From Pseudomonas putida (GTDB lineage Bacteria; Pseudomonadota; Gammaproteobacteria; Pseudomonadales; Pseudomonadaceae), in contig NZ_CP011789.1 of assembly GCF_001636055.1 (NCBI RefSeq), forward strand, positions 1-64,000: a DNA stretch of 64,000 nucleotides, in the 5' to 3' direction. The notes under the pieces were generated by a model. That model made no database searches and was not told the origin of the DNA. It saw only the letters and a list, made by a program, of their open reading frames with translations. Positions 58,822 through 64,000 of this stretch are shown piece after piece (positions within the stretch are counted from its first letter, which is position 1; every line of letters starts with the position of its first letter). The position numbers were made by a program, and so were the translations under genes.

Positions 58822-59442
58822 TTCAAATCAAGCAGTTACGGACGTTTGCTCAGGCTCGTTCAAGCCTATGCGTAACAACGCACGTAACAAGCACCCTCCT
58901 CAAGGCTATAGCGGCCAATCGAAGGCAAGCCAAGGCTCGTATGCGAAGGGGTGAGTAGTAGCAGTATCGCGCTGTGATAGGCCGGGTTTTTCATGCCGTC
59001 GCTGTGTATACGCGTCATACGAAACGCCCCCCTGCACGTAGCCAAGCAAAATTTAGGTTGACCCCTAAAAAGCCTGTCAGATTTGTCAGATAGATATTCT
59101 TACCTCTGTCTAACCCTTATAGATCAAGGCCTACAGCGTTTTCATGTAGTGTCAGAAAGGTGTCAGCGGGGTGTCAGAACCTGACAAAACCACAGTGTCA
59201 GATTTAGCTTTCTCAACTCATTGATTTATAAGGCTTTTTATTTTGGTCTGTCAGATTTGCCACGAATTTCCCAGTTCGTTGTCAGATCGCAAACCCAATA
59301 AATACGGGGCCTCCAGCCGATTTCCTGACAGATATCCATGTTCTGACAGGAATTTGGGGGTCAGCCTGAAAAACCTTTCATGGGGCACCCCGAAGCTATC
59401 CTTCAAACTGCCCCGCGTAGCGAATTGTTCGAGAGCATCAGC
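58822..59442. other. Gene-poor region after tRNA-Thr with TGTCAG repeat cluster
   Basis: The first 250 bases show no recognisable gene, only a short doublet CGTAACAACGCACGTAACAA. From 59075 to 59348 a repeat cluster is present (separate entry). An open frame reaches upstream from the next gene to ATG 59380 but the better start is 59443. No integrase is seen here. Confidence 0.6.
59075..59348. repeat. Cluster of eleven TGTCAG/CTGACA motifs
   Basis: TGTCAG at 59075, 59084, 59150, 59161, 59172, 59196, 59249 and 59280; CTGACA at 59181, 59325 and 59343. Fuller forms read CTGTCAGATTTG (59074, 59248). Chance expectation for both strands in 274 bases is about 0.13. Looks like an iteron- or operator-type array ahead of the gene at 59443. 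Confidence 0.85.
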
Positions 59443-59793
59443 ATGCGCAAACCAGCGACCCAAGCGGCACTGCCTATCATCGAAGTAATCCAGTCCGGCA
59501 AGACGTGGGAGGTGCACTGGGACTACCAGGAAGCACCCGAGAGCTCGATCCTGTTCAAGCGCCGCGAGTACCTGGATGGCTACATCGATGGTGCGATGGA
59601 CGCGATCGGCATTACCCCGGACAAGGTGAGCTGTGCGAGCGGGCGCACCGGTGCCGTGAAACGTCTGAATGAGGGCCAGGCCATGCAACTGCGTGATGCC
59701 CTGAACCGCCTGCTGACCCCCGTGGTTGCCAATGAATTCAAGCGCCTCAAGTCGCTGGCCAACCTTCCGCACCTGCGACTGGTAGGCGTCTGA
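59443..59793 (+). CDS. Conserved hypothetical protein
   Basis: 116 aa from ATG 59443 (MRKPATQAALPIIEVIQSGK), chosen for the GAGAG 7 bases upstream; an ATG at 59380 would add 21 residues. Compact, soluble, with strands first (WEVHWDYQEAPESSILFKRR) and helices after (QAMQLRDALNRLLTPVVANEF). I do not recognise the family. It follows the TGTCAG cluster and ends before a terminator at 59926. Confidence 0.65.
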   Translation: MRKPATQAALPIIEVIQSGKTWEVHWDYQEAPESSILFKRREYLDGYIDGAMDAIGITPDKVSCASGRTGAVKRLNEGQAMQLRDALNRLLTPVVANEFKRLKSLANLPHLRLVGV

Positions 59794-59925
59794 AAGGAAA
59801 GCATCCTGCCGAATGAACGGTGCGCAGAGCTGAAATAGTTGACATAGATGTCACCTGTTGCGATCATTACCTCACTACTCAGCCCCGTACGCAGCGATTC
59901 AGTTCGCTGGCCGTTGGGGTGAAGA

Positions 59926-59948
59926 AACCGGCCAAAGGCCGGTTTTTT
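59926..59948 (+). terminator. Rho-independent terminator
   Basis: AACCGGCC-AAA-GGCCGGTT followed by TTTTC: a strong terminator, after the hypothetical gene at 59443 and 22 bases before the NYN gene. Confidence 0.9.
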
Positions 59949-59969
59949 CGTTTCTAGGGATTGAAAATC

Positions 59970-60659
59970 TTGCGTACAGCGTGCTTTGTAGACGGATACA
60001 ACTTGTTTTATGGGCTGCTTGCTGGCTCACAGCACAAGTGGCTCGACCTGCCCTCTTTACTTGCCCACATTCTTCGCGTTGAAGACCCGAAGAATACATT
60101 GTCGTCGGTAAGCTTTTTCACATCTGGTGTGATGCCAAAGCTTGCCAGCCGCGGCAACCTCTCCAAACAAGCTCAGGACAGTTACCTACGGGCGTTACTC
60201 GCCCGAGGCGCGACTGTCGCTTATGGCAGGCACCAACTGGAACCGCGCCGGGCTCCTCGCTTCGTTGACAAGACGACACCGCCCTCAAGGCTCGACCAGG
60301 TAGATATCTGGAAGCTCGAAGAAAAGGAAACGGACGTTCACATCGCCATCAGTATGTATCGGCTTGCAACACGTCAGGCAGCCCTTCCCCCCGAGGAACG
60401 AATCGAGCAGTTGGTGCTTGTCTCGGCTGATACGGACATGACACCTGCACTGAGGGCCATCAGAGAGGACTTTCCTGATCTCAGAGTCGGCGTCATTTTG
60501 CCCCACCGGGAGGGGGTCAATCGGACAATCCCGGGCTCGCTGAAAGAGCACTCGCATTGGATGCGCCGTGTTGTGACAACAGAAGAGCTTGCCGCTCATC
60601 AATTCCCCGACCGCGTGCCGACGACCAAGAAGCCCGCGATCAAGCCTGAGTACTGGTAA
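59970..60659 (+). CDS. NYN domain (LabA/DUF88-like) protein, putative ribonuclease
   Basis: 229 aa from TTG 59970, chosen because AGGGA ends 9 bases upstream and the frame reaches the motif at once; the TTG at 59961 is worse placed. PIN-like NYN fold with the acidic metal site intact: Asp8 (CFVDGYNLFYG), Asp122 (EKETDVHIAISM) and Asp154/Asp156 (LVSADTDMTPAL). Members are thought to be RNases; some act in RNA processing, some near defence or toxin genes. It stands alone here between a terminator and a 700-base gap, in the phage-like segment. Confidence 0.85.
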   Translation: MRTACFVDGYNLFYGLLAGSQHKWLDLPSLLAHILRVEDPKNTLSSVSFFTSGVMPKLASRGNLSKQAQDSYLRALLARGATVAYGRHQLEPRRAPRFVDKTTPPSRLDQVDIWKLEEKETDVHIAISMYRLATRQAALPPEERIEQLVLVSADTDMTPALRAIREDFPDLRVGVILPHREGVNRTIPGSLKEHSHWMRRVVTTEELAAHQFPDRVPTTKKPAIKPEYW

Positions 60660-61357
60660 CACCGACACTGAAGCATTGTGCAAAGCTGCAGAATCGCCGC
60701 GCCCCCACCATACTGGGGCTCCAGGCAAATCAAAGCTCTGCACCTGTTGCGCTCTGCAACGGATAAAATGATCGGGTCCAAATTTAAAAACCCGGACAAA
60801 CCACGATTTTTTCACCGCTCCCCCCGTATCTCGTGGCCTGCAGCCGATCCCCTGAATTCCTCCCTCCCCAGCGTCCCAGCCCACTGCAACTGCACAACCT
60901 TTCATTTCCTTTCACAGTGTGCAATTACCGCCACTCTGCAAGCCCCCGCTAACTGCGCGGCCTAGAGCCGGCATTGCACCGTACCGCTGGTTTTCACAAA
61001 TTCACGACGGAAAGCGCGTCGGCGGGAGGGGGATAAGTGATTTTCTTCACCGTTTTTTTTTGCCGCCGGCATTTTTTTTGGCCATCAGGATCATTGAGCC
61101 TAACCACTGGCTGTCGCTTTCAATTCTGCGACCGTCCTTGGCTAGTCGAACACCTCAAGGCGCACAAACGCCCTCCCCGCGATAGCAGGCGCTTTTTGGA
61201 AAATTAAGCACATCAAGATCGTTGAAAAATTCAGTAAACTCAGAGGGCTCTTGAAGGACTCGCTGTGTCCAGTGCTGTTTCACCCGCACAAACAAACCGA
61301 TAGCGCGATTGAAGGCAAGCAAGTAAGCTGCACACTCTTTGAAAAGGAGGATATGCA
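60660..61357. other. Gene-free stretch of about 700 bases
   Basis: I find no convincing gene on either strand; open frames are short and lack starts or recognisable content. Features: a C-rich segment (60810-60900), a G-rich patch GGCGGGAGGGGGATAAG near 61020, and two T-tracts (9 T near 61053, 8 T near 61073). The base composition becomes A/T-richer toward 61357. It may hold remnants of deleted genes or the promoter of the 61358 operon. Confidence 0.5.
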
Positions 61358-61705
61358 ATGATCAATGTTTATTCTGGGCGCAATGTAACCAGCAATAACG
61401 AAAGAAGCATCGTAAACGAGTACTGCGACAAATACGGAACTGATCACATTGACGCTGCCTTCCTAGCAGCAGGTTACACTCGAGCATTTAACTTAGGCAC
61501 CGATGAAGCCTCTATCGAGCTTTATACCTTCAACAAACAGAAAGATGACGAACCAAAGGAATTCACCGGAATCGCATTGGTATCTCTAGGCGAGCACATT
61601 GAAGAGTACGCCATGCCAACATTCCATGACGCGCTTGATTTCATGAGAGAATACGCCCCCACCATTAAAGGCATAATTGCCCTTAAAAAACATACAGATT
61701 TTTAA
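61358..61705 (+). CDS. 115-aa protein of unknown function, upstream partner of the RelA/SpoT-domain gene
   Basis: ATG 61358 is preceded by a strong AAAAGGAGG. 115 aa, soluble, acidic (MINVYSGRNVTSNNERSIVN to IIALKKHTDF), no family recognised and no HTH seen. Base composition is far below the neighbours (about 42% G+C on one 60-base line counted), which signals transfer. It ends 31 bases before the synthetase-domain gene and is very likely co-transcribed, so it is a candidate antitoxin or regulator of that protein. Confidence 0.72.
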   Translation: MINVYSGRNVTSNNERSIVNEYCDKYGTDHIDAAFLAAGYTRAFNLGTDEASIELYTFNKQKDDEPKEFTGIALVSLGEHIEEYAMPTFHDALDFMREYAPTIKGIIALKKHTDF

Positions 61706-61736
61706 TTTAACCCGAGCAAATCTTCAGGAGTGTGAA

Positions 61737-62753
61737 ATGAATCAGGACGAACTTCTCGCTGCTGCAAACATCACGGAAGACGAGTTTAAAAGATCAGGCT
61801 GCACATTCGAAAACCTTGCCGCGATATATGAGCACTACCAAAGGATTCAGCCACCTCTCATTTCTGCAGCAAAGATGATTGCGTCTACGATTCAGACATT
61901 CGAGAAAGTCCACTCCGTACGCTGGCGCGTAAAAGAACCACTTCATCTGATAAAAAAAATTGTCCGCAAAAATCTTGAGAAAGACCCCCAGGAAAAATGG
62001 ATACATGTGTCTCCCGACAACTACCTTAGTGTAGTTACAGACCTAATCGGCGTGCGCGCACTTCATCTATTCAAGGACGAATGCGCTCCGATAGATCAGA
62101 GCATCCGAGACTACTGGGAGCTAGCAGAGGAAGTGATTGCCTACGTCCGCGCAGGAGAAGAGCCACACGATGCAATTTCCGCTAGCGGCGCCGTTAAAAA
62201 GGATCATGACGGTGGTTATCGATCAATCCACTACATAGTAAAGATCCAACCGGCCAAACTTACCTTTTACGCAGAGCTACAAGTTCGAACAATTTTTCAG
62301 GAGGGCTGGAGCGAAGTCGACCACACCGTACGCTACCCGGACTTTTCAGACAATGCTCAAATAGCGATTTTCCTGAGATTGTTCTCCGGCCTCGCGGGCA
62401 GCGCAGACGAAATGGGACTTTTCGCTAAAGATCTGAACCAACTATTGAAAGATGCGGAAGCAGAAAAGTTTCAATTAATTACGGATCACCAGCGTATCGC
62501 TGCTGAACTGGAAGATGCAACGAGGAACGTTGATGCTACCCTAGCACGGCTCGAAAGCCTCGAATCCAAAGACGAACAGTCGCAAAAAATCATTAAACAG
62601 CTTAAAAAAGACATTCAAAAACTCAAAGCCACAGAAGATCGTGCTGGTGCATCGCACTTCGGAATCAGCAAGCACGGCCTTGAACGGGGAATTATGTATA
62701 GCGGGAAAGGTATCTCGCACTTTTTGGATTTAGTGAAGGATCGCCGTGATTAG
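61737..62753 (+). CDS. RelA/SpoT synthetase-domain protein (possible toxSAS)
   Basis: 338 aa from ATG 61737 with CAGGAG upstream. The (p)ppGpp-synthetase fold is complete: RVK (Arg64, Lys66), DLIGVR (Asp102, Arg107), GYRSIH (Tyr161, His165) and AELQVRTIFQEGWSEVDH (Glu180, Gln182, Arg184, Glu189, His196). There is no hydrolase domain, TGS or ACT. Residues 235-300 form a probable coiled coil. Small alarmone synthetases make (p)ppGpp; toxSAS members make ppApp or pyrophosphorylate tRNA and need a neighbouring antitoxin. Base composition is low in G+C (about 45% on one line). Its stop overlaps, tail to tail, the phage baseplate gene. Housekeeping versus toxin role cannot be told from sequence. 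Confidence 0.86.
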   Translation: MNQDELLAAANITEDEFKRSGCTFENLAAIYEHYQRIQPPLISAAKMIASTIQTFEKVHSVRWRVKEPLHLIKKIVRKNLEKDPQEKWIHVSPDNYLSVVTDLIGVRALHLFKDECAPIDQSIRDYWELAEEVIAYVRAGEEPHDAISASGAVKKDHDGGYRSIHYIVKIQPAKLTFYAELQVRTIFQEGWSEVDHTVRYPDFSDNAQIAIFLRLFSGLAGSADEMGLFAKDLNQLLKDAEAEKFQLITDHQRIAAELEDATRNVDATLARLESLESKDEQSQKIIKQLKKDIQKLKATEDRAGASHFGISKHGLERGIMYSGKGISHFLDLVKDRRD

Positions 62754-63724
62754 GAAAGCGTTACACCCTTAGTTTTCTCGGACAAGCCTTGGGCTGACTG
62801 GGCTGCAGCGCTAAACACCGCCGCATTGTTTGGCGGCGGCGTAGGCCCATGAACGTGCCCCGCCAGTTGCAGATTCATCTCCTGCACCAGGTCGAGCAGG
62901 TCGCACAGCACCTGCAGCACGTTCACCCCCTCAGATCCTAGCCACGTTTTCGGCGCCTGCAGGCGCTGACTGACAGTGACTACGCTCCGGCGCAGGCCCT
63001 GGATCTGCTCCTGGTAGTCACCGCCGATCGTCGCATTGAGTTTCTGCCCCACCACCAGGTTGAGATCCCGCCCGGTCGCCTGGTGCAGGTCATCGACAGC
63101 GGCCAGGCTCGCGGATCCGCCGGACAGCAGCTTGAGCGCGCCCAGGGCTTCGACCTTCTTCACTCCGCCTACCGTCTCGGTCGAGTGGTCGTCCACGTTC
63201 CTGGTGTGGCTCTGGAACTGCTCGCGGTTGGCTAGCGACTCCACCTCGCGCTCGATCGCCTTGTCCTGGATCTTTCCATCCGTCTGGCGCAGCCAGTTGC
63301 CGTCCGCGTCCACGCGCTGCTGGCAGGCCTCGCTGTGCTGCCAGACCTGGTCGCCTTTGGGCACCCGGGGCAGGCTCAGCCCGTGCGGCAGGATCTGCTG
63401 AATAAACGGCTTGTGCGGTAGGCCGTAGGCGAACGACACGACCACGGTCGTGCCTTCCTCGGGGAAGCCGAACATGCCGGCCTCTTGGCCGCCCATCGGC
63501 GCTGGCAGCGGCAGACTGGTGAACACCGGCAGCGCCGGATCCGGCTCGCCGTCTGGCAACAGTACCTGGACATCCACGCCGAAGCGCGGGCGGAAGTCGT
63601 CACACAGCCCGGGCGCCGCCGGCGCGTCCGGTACCGCGACCACGCGACCGAAGCGCGGCAGGTGATAACCCCCGGTGATCTCGGGAAATTGGCGCTCTAC
63701 AGCGCGGCGGATTGCGTCTTCCAT
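62750..63724 (-). CDS. Phage baseplate assembly protein V-like (tail spike)
   Basis: 324 aa. N-terminal OB-like region (FGRVVAVPDAPAAPGLCDDF, EEGTTVVVSFAYGLPHKPFI) typical of gpV/gp5-type baseplate spikes, then a region rich in short strand repeats (GGVKKVEALGALKLLSGGSA, VGQKLNATIGGDYQEQI) likely forming a beta-helix, and a late HVHG that recalls the HxH metal site of spike tips. Overlaps the upstream tail gene by 28 bases. In contractile-tail operons further baseplate genes (W, J, I) normally follow; here none do, and the RelA/SpoT gene abuts instead. Confidence 0.75.
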   Translation of the reverse strand: MEDAIRRAVERQFPEITGGYHLPRFGRVVAVPDAPAAPGLCDDFRPRFGVDVQVLLPDGEPDPALPVFTSLPLPAPMGGQEAGMFGFPEEGTTVVVSFAYGLPHKPFIQQILPHGLSLPRVPKGDQVWQHSEACQQRVDADGNWLRQTDGKIQDKAIEREVESLANREQFQSHTRNVDDHSTETVGGVKKVEALGALKLLSGGSASLAAVDDLHQATGRDLNLVVGQKLNATIGGDYQEQIQGLRRSVVTVSQRLQAPKTWLGSEGVNVLQVLCDLLDLVQEMNLQLAGHVHGPTPPPNNAAVFSAAAQSAQGLSEKTKGVTLS

Positions 63725-64000
63725 CGAATGGCCATCTGGTTGCCGGCGAGGGCCACGTGGGTGACGCGCTCGCCCTGGTTGATCGTTGCACCAGGTCGCA
63801 GCCCGGGAAGGGCCGCGATCATGGCGCTCTGGTTGCCCTGGTAGCTGTCGAACAGCTCGACGGGCAGCTGCAGCGCAGGACGTACGCCGAAATAGCTATC
63901 GGCCCAGCTACCCACGAACACCTCGCCGTCGCCCTGCTGCTGCCACATGAAGTCGGGAATGTCGTAGACCTGGGCCAGGCTTTCCATCGCCTGGTAGCCC
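63697..64000 (-). CDS. Phage tail/baseplate protein, C-terminal part (gpD/gp44-like)
   Basis: Runs off the right edge; the open frame continues past 64000 (reading GYQAMESLAQVYD), so the Met at 63987 is probably internal. About 100 residues are visible, including VFVGSWADSYFG and the ending ERVTHVALAGNQMAIRWKTQ, which resembles the end of tail hub proteins that precede the V protein. Function as hub is inferred from position and this weak resemblance. Confidence 0.6.
   Translation of the reverse strand, partial: GYQAMESLAQVYDIPDFMWQQQGDGEVFVGSWADSYFGVRPALQLPVELFDSYQGNQSAMIAALPGLRPGATINQGERVTHVALAGNQMAIRWKTQSAAL

Noticed and set aside
58822..59074. Integrase remnant next to tRNA-Thr
   Set aside because: The doublet CGTAACAACGCACGTAACAA hints at one, but no translated frame shows recombinase residues, so it cannot be supported.
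60678..60965. 95-codon plus-strand open frame after the NYN gene
   Set aside because: No ribosome site, Pro/Cys-rich random-looking translation, overlaps no conserved feature.

Overview
This window is high-GC Pseudomonas chromosome, most likely from the P. putida group. The evidence is gene content and order (opgGH, dtd, pip, a complete hut locus, fbp, glgP, typA, thiI, glnA, ntrBC, trmL), the many P. putida-type REP hairpins, and sigma54 promoters at nitrogen genes. Almost all of it to about 58.8 kb is ordinary core genome; the accessory parts are a very large NEL-type ubiquitin-ligase-like protein at 12.1-17.6 kb and the segment after tRNA-Thr.

Layout. 0-3.1 kb: two tandem chemoreceptors, both with broken frames. 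3.1-5.7 kb: a polar amino-acid ABC importer whose permease is frameshifted. 5.9-10.2 kb: opgGH for osmoregulated periplasmic glucans (opgH frameshifted). 10.5-11.9 kb: pip-dtd. 12.1-17.6 kb: an 1833-residue NEL-domain protein. 17.6-32.0 kb: the hut locus, with a leftward operon hutU-hutXWV-hutH1-hutH2-hutT-hutI-hutG, the regulatory pair hutCD, and divergent hutF. Together these take histidine through urocanate, imidazolone propionate, formiminoglutamate and formylglutamate to glutamate. 32.1-35.7 kb: lipocalin, small lipoprotein, dCACHE chemoreceptor, DUF924 protein. 35.7-43.5 kb: fbp, glgP, a YkgJ-type Cys-rich protein, typA, thiI. 44.0-48.9 kb: glnA, a secreted chorismate mutase, ntrB, ntrC. 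48.9-55.4 kb: REP and tandem repeats, a small membrane protein, trmL, a GABA-type permease with an apparent NtrC/sigma54 control region, and a second amino-acid ABC importer. 55.5-58.7 kb: a methyltransferase, a DUF2975 membrane protein with its Cro/CI-type partner, and two lipoproteins.

Beyond tRNA-Thr (58746-58821) the DNA changes character. There is a dense TGTCAG repeat cluster, a conserved hypothetical, a stand-alone NYN nuclease-like protein, an AT-rich two-gene unit (115-aa protein plus a RelA/SpoT synthetase-domain protein), and two leftward phage baseplate/tail genes that run off the window. This looks like a prophage or its remnant with cargo genes.

Most interesting points: a histidase paralogue (hutH1) that lacks exactly the Ala-Ser-Gly triad forming the MIO cofactor and also the catalytic Tyr; the possible toxSAS-type pair in the phage region; the NEL protein inserted beside hutG; the TGTCAG array; and four broken frames in the first 7.1 kb, three of which can be explained by one missing base and may be sequence errors.
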